From: Mytilisepta virgata
Lineage: Eukaryota > Mollusca > Bivalvia > Mytilida > Mytilidae
NCBI GenBank assembly: GCA_028015205.1
Contig: CM051511.1
Span: 31,984,001-32,048,000, forward strand
Direction of reading: 5' to 3'
Length of the DNA stretch: 64,000 nt
The position numbers and the translations under genes were made by a program. The notes beneath the pieces were generated by a model. The model was given only the letters and a program-made list of their open reading frames with translations, was not told the origin of the DNA and did no database searches. Positions 46,495-58,700 of this stretch are shown here, one piece after another. Position 1 is the stretch's first letter, and every line of letters starts with the position of its first letter.

Positions 46495-48445
46495 TATTAT
46501 TTCGAGATAACGAAAAACAATTTAAATTTATTGTTAATATAGGGATCATGATTTTATTTCGGGCAACCGAAATTTCGACACATCAGGAGTCAAAATACAT
46601 ATAATTATATTGAACAAATTTCAGGACCTCGAAAAATTTCGACTCGAACGACTTCCAGACAACGAGAGATTACTGCAATTGATATTAAAAATGTTCAAAA
46701 TTGTTATAAAGTCTGACGAGTTTATCTAGAAACAGTATATCAGAAAGCTAATAGTATCCGTTTGTCATATAAAAGATGCAAAGAAATAAAAACTAGATTT
46801 ATTAATTCTCTATTTGCACATAAATTGTTTCTTTTTAGGGCTTTTTCATTTACCACTCGATTTAATTACAAACAACAACAGATTTTACAACGTAAAAGGA
46901 TATGATTTTAATAATTTAAATCAAAGAAAAGGTATATCGTTTACCCTTGTTTTATACAACCTCTTTTAGCATAATTTAATACATTTGTACGAGGTTTTTC
47001 AAACAGAATAATTTTCTAAAAAAGATTATTAATATCAAAGTATAAATGGGCATTCCTTCGACTGAATGTATAGACTTTTCTGTTTGAATGCGAAACTGAC
47101 GGATAGCAAAGGCAAGTGAACACTATTTTTTATAATTCATATTTAGCACTATGATTTTGTTCATTGTCAATATTTTGCAAAAAGTGTTTTAGATTTAACA
47201 TGTTTTGTGTAAGGAATGCAAAAAACTGTAACGTTTTTAAGCAGTAAAGCGAAAGTTTAAAAAAATGTCAAATTTTGTGAATAATAAAAAGTATCATCCT
47301 CGAACATATATTAGCACTGTCCTCTGATTGTTTTGGTTTCACTTGTTTGGTCTCATGTTTTGGCAAACTTATTTTTGTTTGACCTGTTTGGTACTTTAAT
47401 GAAAAGCTTAAAACTGTAGGTTTCGACAACATGACCCAAGCGTCAAAATTCCACCACCACATTATTTAAGTTTCTCTGGCGTACAAGTTTTCCAGTAGAT
47501 AGTTCGAAATATCCTTGTCCATTTAATACTTCAATTCGTTTTTTAAACGGTTACTGTAAAACCGGCAATGATGCACTGCACTGTATCACAAAAGCAATAG
47601 CTCAGTTATAATTTCATTAGTTTTTTCGTCATCAAGTAGCAATAAACTAATACGTGTATACATGCATATATATTAGCTAGGCCTTGATTGGTGGCAAGGT
47701 AAAAATAACAAGTGTGCCGCAATTATCCATTTAAATATAGTATCAATACATTTAAAATTAAACCTACACAGGTAAACTGACCAAATGAAACAATATCGGG
47801 AGAAAAGGGCCCTTGTTATTTTGTATCAAATGAAGACAGGCCAAGTTCATGTAGAAAAGTTTTAGAATGTTTAAGTTTAGCTGTGCTGAACTTGTAGAAA
47901 CATGTTATGACCGATTTTGATTGACTGTAAGAAATATTATCCCATTTTTTATTGAAATAACGCCGATTTTGCATATGTAATAAAAGCACAATTTGATGCA
48001 TTAGATTATAACATCATACGAAGGCAGATAACATGTTATCTAACCTCTCGTTAATCTCACCGATATCACTTCGGCCCTGCTGTAAGTAATCGTCGGATCA
48101 TTATTGATGGTGAGTTAACCGTTCATAAATGTTCTAAGCAGTTTCAAGTAGGGGCTTATAAAATATATTTGTTGATTTCGTAGAAAGCACAGGAACTGAT
48201 GTTGCATTCATTTGGTTGACTCTATAACCCCAAATGAAAGAAATAACACCATTTAATAGCTGTAGCATTGTGAAAGATTGTGCACCTTATATTAAGGGAT
48301 GTCAAAAACCTGACAAACTTGTTTGAAGACTGTAAAATCTAATTCAACAGTAAAATTATTTCTTGGTAGTGGCAAAATATGTGATGAATAGATTAATACA
48401 TCATCTTTTTCATATTTCCCGTGTTAACTGCCATCGACTGATATC
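46495..48445 (+). repeat. internal copy A2
   Basis: The counterpart of 40980-43125. It ends at CATCGACTGATATCGGG, where A1 continues differently (GTCCCTTGGGCTAAAG). It then passes directly into the partial copy A3. Confidence 0.85.
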
Positions 48446-48465
48446 GGGTACTTTAACCCAAGGGA

Positions 48466-49125
48466 CTCGACTCGAACGACTTCCAGACAAAGAGAGATTA
48501 CTGCAATTGATATTAAAAATGTTCAAAATTGTTATAAAGTCTGACGAGTTCATCTAGAAACAGTATATCAGAAAGCTAATAGTATCCGTTTGTCATATAA
48601 AAGATGCAAAGAAATAAATACTAGATTTATTAATTCTTTATTTGCACATAAATTGTTTCTTTTTAGGGCTTTTTCATTTACCAATCGAATTGATTACAAA
48701 CAACTGTAGATTTTACAACGTTAAAGGATATGATTTGAATAATTTAAATCAAAGGAAAGTTTTATCGTTTACCCTTGTTTTAAACAACATCTTTTAGCAT
48801 AATTTGATACATTTGTACGAGGTTTTTCAAACAGAATAATTTTCTAGTAAAGACTATTAGTATCAAAGCATAAATGGGTATGTATAAACTTTTCTGTTTG
48901 AATGCGAAACTGACATATACCAAAGCCAAGTGAACACTATTTTATAATTAATATTTAGCACTATGAGTTTGTTCATTTTCGCTTTACTGTTTAAAAACGT
49001 TACAGTTTTTTTGCATTCCTGACACAAAACATGCATGATACTAACAAGATGTCAATGACATTTTACATATCATACATGTAAATCTAAAACAGTTTTGTAA
49101 AATATTGAAATTCATTTTTGGCCTG
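48466..49125 (+). repeat. internal copy A3, partial, with a ~130-bp inversion
   Basis: It matches A2 from CGACTCGAACGACTTCCAGA onward. Near 48978-49110 the order is reversed: CGCTTTACTG...AAAACGTTACAG...TTGCATTCC...TAAATCTAAAAC is the reverse complement of the matching A1/A2 segment. The inversion is bounded by short inverted copies of TTCAATATTTTRC. Confidence 0.75.
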
Positions 49126-49689
49126 TTTGGTAGTTTTGGTCAGATGATTTTGGTTTGAATTGTTTGGTTAATCTTGGTCATATGAATTTGCAGTTCAATA
49201 TGCTAGGTTGTTGATTCGGCTTGCAACATTTTAGACAAAAGGTGATCAGCTGTCCATTTATTCAACGAAATGTGCAAAACAAAGATTAATACAATGGTTG
49301 AGGTCGTGTTTATTTACCAACCAATTGAAAAAATGAGCTTTGTATGTATTAATATATTCACTGAAATTTCAATTTAATTTCAATAAACTAGACATTCAGT
49401 GTCCAGCATGGACAGGGCAGGACTTAAGCGGTTATTCATCGAGCTGAAATAAAAACGTTATCGTTGTGTCGAAATTTCTCATGGTCCCGAACTTTGTTCC
49501 ACTTAATTGCATATATTTTGACTCTTGGTGTGTGGAAATTCAATGAGTTGAAATTTCAGTTGTCCCGAAATAAAGTTACGCTCCCTACATTAACAAATGC
49601 ATTTAAATTGTTTCGTTATCTCGAAGTGAAACACACTCGTCAAATTACAACTAGCTTTGTGGTTTCAGAGGAGGTTTTTTTGAAATTTT

Positions 49690-51090
49690 GACCAATCAGA
49701 AATAATTCATAATGACGGTCACATTAGTTCTTCGATCGGAACGAAATATGCAAAGTTTATAAAGGTCCTTCCATAGATGGTACAGACTTTTAGTTTATTT
49801 GCCTTAGGGGTTTCAGAGGAGAAGATCAAAATGTAAAAGTTTACAGACAGACAGACAGACGACGGACGCCAAGAGATGAGAAATCTCACATGGCTCTTTG
49901 GGCCAAATGAACTAAAAACTGCACTTTTGGGTAAAGTAATTTTGATTGTTACAAAAAAAAAAATAAATAAATAAATAAAAAACATAAAAATAAAAACGAA
50001 AAATATAGGTTTTATAGAATTTCAGCTTAGTTTGTAAAATCACCTGTAACACACTCGTTTAATGTTAACGGTCATGATTTGGAAAATTTCCAAAATTTCA
50101 GAAAAGTCAAAATGAAAGATGAAATCAAGATAAACATTCTTCTGAAGAGTGGTTATGAGGAGTTCATAAATATTAGAATGATTTGTATACCATGTTTACA
50201 TGTACAATGTACAGTTGCTGAGCGGATTTAAACTTTTCTTGACTGACTGCGAAACAACATGTTAGGATTTGATCTTATTCGTGGTACACCAATTTTCGTT
50301 TAATTCGTGGACAACGCAATCCACAAATTAAAAATCACAACGAAATATATATTTTTGATCGTTGTATGAAAATTCAAAAGGAAATTAAAACAATCTCGAG
50401 GTCCTTTCCAAGAATTCAAGATCATCGTTTGATCTTTAGTAAACGGACGTGTAAGAATAACAATGTACACAACAGAGAAGATTTTAGTTTGCTACAGAAA
50501 GAGATCTGGGCTTAGATAAATCATTGAAAATAAATATATACTCCAAATGGTGTAAACGATGATGTAGCAAAGAATTTATAAGGTTTTAAAAATTAATTAA
50601 TCTAGTTAATAAGTAATTTCTTTGGTTGTGTTTTAGCTTCGGCAGCAGATATTGTTCTGGCAGCATTTGTTTTAAACAAGCGACTAATTTAGATGATAAC
50701 GCTATCGTTGATTGAATTAGTTGGATTTATCTAATATTCGATTTTTAACACTCTTCATTGGCCTCATTTGATTTTGGTTTTTTTAATTTTAAATCCACGA
50801 AATTAAGACCTCAAGAATTTGTCTTTTTGCCCCAATCCACGAAAATTGATGTCAACGAAAATATCTGAATTCACAGCATCTTCATTTTATTTCAAAATAT
50901 GGTGTCGTAGAAAATCAAGAAAAATTTAGAATATAAACGATTAGAATGGCCATATAAGTGTGTGACTAGTAAATCTAGGATGGAATTGGAATCGGATGTA
51001 CGTTTTTTCTCACGTTTCTACATTTCTATAAATAATTGATAATTTTTTATAAAAGAAAGTGTGTCCTTGTGAGAAAAATAAGAAACGTGA
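49690..51090. other. intergenic repeats, no gene
   Basis: (CAGA)n occurs at 49846-49861 within a dispersed repeat. An A-rich run is at 49950-49995. A pair of facing motifs AATTCGTGGACAACGCAATC (about 50300) and AATCCACGAAAATTGATGTC (about 50835) may mark a decayed MITE with inverted ends. Confidence 0.45.
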
Positions 51091-51097
51091 ATATATA

Positions 51098-51434
51098 TGG
51101 ATGGATAATCATCCATTGTTAATTATTTAATGTATATCAGGACAAGTACACGTTAATATGATATTAATATGACCATTGCCTTGCACAAGACCCACATCTT
51201 TAACGCGCTAGCACACGAAGTAACAGTCCACAAGAAAAATTTCACACCACAAGGACACATTATACTGACACCGAGCCGACCAGTCCTTTGCTCTCACTCC
51301 TAGATGTTGCTTTTTTGACGGAGAAGCAACAGATACTAATTTTTGTGTCTATGGTTTGACCAGACCGCGGATCAAACCCGCGACCTTCCGCACTCGGGGC
51401 GAGCACGCTACTACAAGACCACCAAGGAGGTTCA
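51098..51434 (-). mobile_element. tRNA-derived SINE, copy 2
   Basis: Minus-strand copy of the 8027/60609 family. The head near 51431-51360 holds GTAGCGTGCTCGCCCCGAGTG and CGCGGGTTTGATCC, and the body ends in an (ATCC)-type tail near 51100. Full length but diverged. Confidence 0.8.
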
Positions 51435-51439
51435 TGAAT

Positions 51440-52560
51440 ACAGAACTTTCAGTCATGCTGTAACTGTATTGAAGAAGGAATGTCAATTTTTATTTTTTTT
51501 TTTTTTCATTTACAAAATAGTATTTGATTCAAATCTTCATGGCAAATAGAAATAATTTTATATTGAAAATAAGTAATTGAGATATTAAATAGAAATGAGT
51601 TGATAATGAATACGAATAACGAGAATACAAATACATATAGCTGTTGAACAAATTAATCATGTATATTTTGTATATTATGTATAACAGAAAAGGTCAACAA
51701 TGACATGCATTCAATTAACCCTATCCAACATACGGTCAACAGGGAAGCAGGATAGTCTGACTTTGTAAGGACATTGAGTATTGGTAGAGATAAATCGGTT
51801 TTATTTTCACACACCTAACCCTTTGGTGTAATATATATACACTATAAAGGACAATACAGTGTGAATACAAAAAAGATGAAATTTAAAATCGGTAGGACAG
51901 TACATACTACGAGTAAAGGTTTAATGGTATTGATCAATTACAAATGTCAATTCATTAATCATGGCCATGCATGTAAATTTCAAAGTTGATTCATTATTGT
52001 GATGGATGCAATGCCAAGACATTTTCTCCGACAGAATGAAGTTATAAAATTCAATACCAAGGTTTAGTACTTGTAGATATCATCAATCCGAAATTTTAGG
52101 GTTTTCGTCACGATTTTATTGGACGTATCGAAATTTCAGTTTCACAAATTTCACAAATATCCTCAGTCAGATTTCACGTTTTCCTGGAACTGACGCCTCA
52201 CTGGACATGGCACTTCACCGAATATTTCCATTGAGACGGGAGCCATTGACCATCACAGAGCATATGTCACTCTCGATTCTTGTGGAAATTCTTATTGCTA
52301 GTTCTTTTGTTTTGTGGTGTTTGATTCAACTATGTTTTCAAAGTTTTGTATGTTTTTTTTTAAATCATTTTGCTTTATTTTAGTGGTATTTGTTTGTTTC
52401 ACGAGGGTGCCTTGTCTTTGGATTTCGGTATTATAAAGTTTCCATGGCGTCTTATCCCTTGGGTATTCTCATGCCGATATTTATGGACATATGTGCTCTG
52501 CGATATAGCTTGAATGATTAAAACGATTGATTTGTCAACTAATTTAATATTTAGCGCTTC
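51440..52560. other. upstream region of the LRR gene
   Basis: Apart from a T run near 51490, no repeat or gene is recognised. A promoter for the gene starting at or before 52571 should lie here or farther left, but no clear TATA or initiator can be assigned. Confidence 0.4.
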
Positions 52561-52570
52561 AATTTTGCAG

Positions 52571-52740
52571 ATGGAAACAAAACACATTTTATTCAATATG
52601 ACCGTCGTGACAACTATCCTGTTATTCATAGTCCAGCAATGTGTATCTGTGAGTTGCGATACAACGGTGACAATAATAGACTGTCGAGAACAAGGACTGA
52701 TTGTTGTACCACAAGGATTCAACTCTCAAACAGAAAAAAT
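52571..52740 (+). CDS. LRR gene exon: signal peptide and LRRNT cap
   Basis: The ATG at 52571 follows directly on a TTTTGCAG acceptor. The frame is also open upstream to an ATG at 52514, but the signal peptide fits the later start: MTVVTTILLFIVQQCVSVS, then CDTTVTIIDC...GLIVVPQGF. The two Cys and the L-x-x-V-P-x-G-F block are a typical N-terminal LRR cap. To reach the next LRR exon in phase the exon must end AAAAAAT at 52740, followed by GCATGG rather than GT. Confidence 0.7.
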
Positions 52741-55700
52741 GCATGGTTTTATTATATGTTTTTATTTCTCATAAATAAATGCAAAATTTTATATTATTAC
52801 AATCCTTATAAGTTTATCAGAATGCAAAGATTCATATTTTATGGGACCACAAAATCGTTCTAACCAGATCTTGCAATACCTAGATTATTTCCCAAGTTTT
52901 CTTTATAACTTAATTATATCTTAATTACTTTGTATGCTGAATTAAGATATATTTCCAACATTGATGCTTGAGAAAAAACTTCAATAAGATAACCGTATTT
53001 TTCTTAGCAAGTATTAAATTTGAGTTAAATGGGAAAGTTGTAGGAAAACACTATAACTTTGTAGTTTTGATTGCTGATCAGCCGAATCTCTCATTAGACC
53101 TAGATAAGTGGTACCTTTCATTGAAAAATTATAATGAAACTTGCATTTGTATCTTAAAAAAGATACTATTTCAGTTTGGAAATTTGAACACCCTTTGAAA
53201 CGCAACAAAAATACACATCATTTATAGTCTTTACCAAATTTAATGCATGAGTAACCGGTAGATTTTAAAGCAGTTACATAGAAAATTGTATCTCATCTCT
53301 AAGACGATTAATCCTATATATTGTCTCAAACGGTCAATCTGGTCTTGTTTTTTTCTTAATTATGATCATTTTTCGCTTCATAAACGAAATGGTGTGTTCC
53401 CTGAACGGCTACTGGACAAAAACAAGACCTCATTAGGTAGGGAGATTAAGACGCCTTTCAAGGGTATGCATTAATTATTTTACCTGTATTTACCAGTAAG
53501 TTACCAATTAAGAAATAAGAGTAGACATTCATAATAATATTGAAAACAGACCATAATCCTAAAAATTTATTATAATAGAATACATGAATTACAGGTACAT
53601 GTAAAAAATATAATATCGTTATATTAAATACTAAAATTTTGAAATAAGCAATGCAACAGCTATTTATATGAAAATGTTATATTGCTCTTTCAAAAAACTT
53701 AATGGTCCAATATCATATATTTCATGTAGTAATTAAGCTAATTATGAATGACTGAAGTCTTGAACTGAGCAAGCTGCATATAAATTGCTCAATAACTAAG
53801 CTAATAAGATTGTACAGTGATTCATGTTCAACATGTCGGCTTGTTGAACAGAGCAAGCTAAGAAGTTGTATATAAGGGGGTTAAAATGAAAATTCCTCAT
53901 TCAAATTCAGACAATGGCAAATGAGCACCGCTGAATGTTAAGTTCATCACTAACAGGAAAGGAGGCAAGAACCTAGCCTGAGACGTGTTGTTAATTTTTG
54001 TAACTGTCTGCTTTAGAGGTGTTCACACATTTCATAACATGATACTGTATAAAATAAAATTGATAACTTAATTTTTTTTTTCAAAATGTTCAACACAAAT
54101 ATATTTGAAAGGGGAAAACAACAAACTATAAATAAAAAGTATTTATCTATTTTTATCCTTAGAAATTAAAATTAAGATATTTCTTAATTTCCTGTGTTAT
54201 TTTCACCTATTAAATGTAGATGTATACAGGTGATCTTAATAGCATGAACCTCTAGGTGGCCTCTTAATCCCTAAACTTGATAAGATGATTTTTTATTCCA
54301 GTAGACATTCGGGGAATAAACCAACGAAATCAAGCTGACAAGATGAAAATAAGACATACAGCTTCGCAGTCAATCAAGATTAGTAGCAAAGAACACATTT
54401 CATGATAAGGCATTATTCTTGTGTTGGTCTTGTAGAATATATTTTATGATAAATATTGAGGGTCATTGCCATTATTTACTTCTTCTCGCTTTTTTAAGCA
54501 TACTTGATTAACATATATGCTACTTATGCGAATAAAACTTTAAACATGGATACCTCTGTTAAACTCAAAAAAGGTTATTTTTTATATAATAAAGTTATGA
54601 TAATAAAGGTAATTTTGAAGGAATTTATCAATGTGTAACCTCGGGCGATTCACTCACAAACTAAATAATTCCGAAGGACTTGATGCAAAGTGATAAGCCC
54701 GAGTTTACACATTGATAAATTCCGTAAAAATAACCTTTATTACTTATAATTGCATAAATATGACTTTTGGCATTTGACATTAACATATTCCTCATGCACT
54801 ATATTGCATGAGTATGTATTCATACGCACGGCATCATGAAAGGAATTGAAAGGAATTGATCAAGTTATACACTTTTTACCGGAAGTAGCTGTTAGCCAAT
54901 GAAATTACTGCATTTGATGTTTTTGAAAACAAAATTGGAATTATTAAATAATATTCTATCCAATTTTCCACACTTTAATAGTTACGATTAGTTTAATCGA
55001 CACTTGAACAATGCAATACAATATTCTTTTGTGAGATTCAACATGTCAAATCTTATCTAATTTCTCTATTTTGTGATTTGAAAAGAACATTTACTTCAGA
55101 TATCTGAATGGCAATGGAATAAACACGATTTCTGGAGGTATTTTTGATGACGCTATATCCGTTACACACATGTAAGTGAACAAAATTGAATGTTACGTTA
55201 CTTTATTCGTACGTGTATGCAGTAGTTTTTGTCTTAGTTGTTTTCTACCCAGTTTGAATTTTTATATCAGTTGTACAGTAAGTTTAATTTTCTTGGCATA
55301 TATATGAACTATTACAGTATATAAATGAAACCTTTTTGAAAAAGAACTGCCAAAAGTCTATATGAGCTAATATCATCACCTGATGTCCGTCGTCCACCAG
55401 TTAACTTTTACATTTTAATTTTTGGTCTAAAAGGCTGCGTCTTGGGGTCTATAATTTGAAATAATATGGCCACTGTTACGACAAATTTAAAACACCTCTG
55501 AGGAAGTTAAATTTGGAAAAATGGTAATTAGATGGACCTCTTTAAAAATTGTTTCCGAGAGTGATATGGCAACTCTTACTAAACAACGAAAATAGTCAAA
55601 TTATTAAATAAGGTATATATTCTCCTCTGAAACTATTGACACAAATAAAACAGCTAATTTTTGTAAAACATAGTCTTGAAACGGAACAACATAAAAACCT

Positions 55701-58700
55701 TATGTTGTTCCGTTTCAAGACTGTGTTGCTGTGCGGATTGTTGACTATAAACATTTGAAGATCAGCAAAAACCCTACAATCTTCACTTTTGAAACTGCTT
55801 AACCAATTGAGGCTTACCTTTGATAGAATTATTATAAGATGGTCGTCTTTTCAACCGTTTTCTAGGGATACAGACGTTATACCAATATGACTACTGTTGC
55901 TTAAAGAAGAAAATAATAAAAACAAATTTAACTATCTCGCCTCAAAGGACTATGAAAATTTAGACTTATATTTGGCAATGTGGTCTTTATTCCAATACTG
56001 TTAAGAAATTTTTGCACAATTTATACTGAACTTTGTTCATTCATGTTGTTGAAGGACTCCTTATGTTCCCCTCCAATGTCATGGTGGACCAATAATATAA
56101 CAGCTGTTACAAAAAAAATCAAATAGGACAAATGAGCTTATGAAAGGTGAGCGATATAGGCTCTTAGGAGCCTCTAGTGATTATTATTATTATTTTCGTC
56201 ATGTACTACATGTTTTCTATGCATTTCGAAGATACCATAGCAACGTTTTAACAGAGTAACCTCAAAGTCAGCAATATTCTGCATAGTATCTCTTAACGAA
56301 TACTTACAACACGGACAATAATTAAGGCATCTAGATTCATTGACAAAGAATAATATGGGGTACATCAAAATTTAGGTTTCCAAATGTTGCGTCATTCAAA
56401 ACATCCGAGAGGGCAAATACGGGGTTCATAGCGTATTTCTCGATAGTTAAACCTTCAAATATTTTGCCAAGCCTCGATAGCTAATCTTGAAATTCGAATA
56501 ACTTAACAAGTACAACGAGTTACCGAACAACACATTAATTCACGAATGCGCATTACACATGAGAGAGGTATTAGTGTTTTTCGGTTACGAGTTGTAGACT
56601 TTTGGTATTCGAATTTCGAGATAATTTATTCTGTTTATTGAATTAAAATACACTGTATTAAATGTATTCATAAGATTTAATACAAAATACAAAGGATTAA
56701 GTCTGTATATGACTACATTGACCTTTGTATAGCAACGTCGTTGTCGACGGCTATTATTACGTCACTTTCTAGAGTGAAATATGGTTATCGATTTCACTTA
56801 GTGAATTATCGGATTTTATTTCACCCGGAAATACCGGTATATCACCACATTCAATGAATAGAGAATAATAGCATTAATTATTTTAAAAGAATCTTATCAA
56901 AATAAATACATGTCATTTGCAACTTATACATGTACCATTAGAAGCATAAAACCAACCTTTTTATTTATTTTTATAATTTCTAATGTCAACAATTTTAGCC
57001 AGAACGATTCTAAAAAATGGCATTCTCTAAAACAAATTGGCTAAATACAGAACTTGACACCCCTCTCAACTCCGCAACCCATTACAGGAGATGTGACGAT
57101 CAATTTTTTTCCGTTCAAAAGTTTTGGCTTTCTATATAAACACATTTTTGATGTGTAAAGTACTTCAATTTGAAGAATTTTACTCTTATCACCACACCTC
57201 TCTCAATTAGTAGGGACACTTATCCAAAATAAATCTAAAACCTTATTGTCATTTACATATGTTGTGTAATCATTCTATGAAGCAATTAGATAAAAAAGTT
57301 TGGTAACCAGATGTAAAGAAATCAAATACATAAATTGAAATATAATGTTAACATTTTATTATTGCACATCTAAATATAACAATATTGTAAAGAAATGATA
57401 TGCTTCAATTGAAAAGTGAACTTTACCTCACGGACTCTTATATTGACAATTTTGGAAGTTCGACTCCTGAGGGCCTCAAGTTAAGAAGATAAAAATTATA
57501 ATGCCTTATTTTACATCTACAGGTACTAAGCAAACAGTTTGTAGAGTATTACATTCTATTATCTCAAAACTAAAGTAATATTTAAGTTTTAAATAAAGAC
57601 ATGCGAAGGATTTCAGAAAGAGGATCAGTATTTAAGAGGATTCAAGAATTGATGATTTTATTCGTGAATTCAGAAAGTATTGATATTTACGCAATTTATG
57701 TAACTGTACTGCTATATTCATAATAAAGCATCATTCCTTTACAGACTTTTGACTGCAAATTTTATTGAAATACTGCCTGAAAGAATATTTCAAAACCTAA
57801 CGAATCTGGAACACCTGTAAGTATGCCATGTCTGATTTCTTTGCTTTTATGAATGATTAAAAAGGCCAACAACGTGCTTACTCTAAAAAAGCGATTTTAT
57901 TATGGCGTATCGTTTTCGCTTTGCAAGTAAAGATATATAATGGGCACCACGCGCTTGAAGTCAAAGTCAAATTAACAAGCCATTCTATTGAAACTCACCA
58001 AAGAAACTATCAGAACGGGCAGATAAAAAGTATGCGTTCTTTTTTCGTTTACTTTTCTACCGTTTTCGATTTATTTCTCATATTTTTTTTTTAAATCAAA
58101 ATGGTTGTTACTTTAAAAGCCGTAAACTACCACTTCTTTTACATAATTTCCGTTTTTGTCATATTAGAATGCAAATAATTCATGGTTGCTAGGGATAAAA
58201 GTTTCCTCTAATACTGTTACCCATGTTAAAATCTCAAACAACCATATGAATCTCATGATTTATTTCTTAATTTGTTTTTCTGTTCTTCATCTTGGATTGG
58301 ACTCTTTTGAGGCAGGAGATATTTGCCACTTGGCACATTCTACGTTCATCCCAAATGTTTTAATTGGGAAAGAGTGTTCTTCATTTATCTTTACTATTAT
58401 GTGCTTTTTTGTTCCCCGAGCGTCCGTCTGTGCGTCCGGCCGACATTGTAAGCGCTCTCACGCCTACATGTCTCAGTGCATTTTTATAAAATGTGTATCA
58501 TAGTTGTGATTTAATATTATTATTCGTATAGTTATTGCCATGAAGTCTGAAAATTTCATAATTATTTCTTGTAAGCGCTCTCAGGCCTCCAAAAGTTAAT
58601 GAAATTGATTTAAATTTATATCATAGTTGCGATTTTGTATTATCTCGGTCAAGGTCGAATTTCAGTGCTGTATATTATTTTTTGTTGGGGTTATTGCCCT

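Larger units (their letters stand above)
40976..49655. mobile_element. long terminal-inverted-repeat element with repeated interior
   Basis: The left terminus (GACAWGTGTGTAWTATTTC through AACGAAAAACAATTTAAA to ATTTTATTTCGRGMCAAC) occurs at 40980-41070 and again at 46495-46585. Its reverse complement ends the unit at about 49500-49655 (GTCCCGAAATAAAGTTACG to CTCGAAGTGAAACACACTCG). Inside are three direct copies: A1 41070-43125, A2 46585-48445 and A3 48466-49125 (partial). No transposase is recognisable, so it is non-autonomous. The 43160-46490 stretch between A1 and A2 contains a later insertion. Confidence 0.7.

Noticed and set aside
58186..58503. 105-codon ORF with hydrophobic start, and its counterpart at 61344-61598
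   Set aside because: The frames sit in duplicated intron sequence, differ by frameshift between copies and have no supporting splice or family signal.
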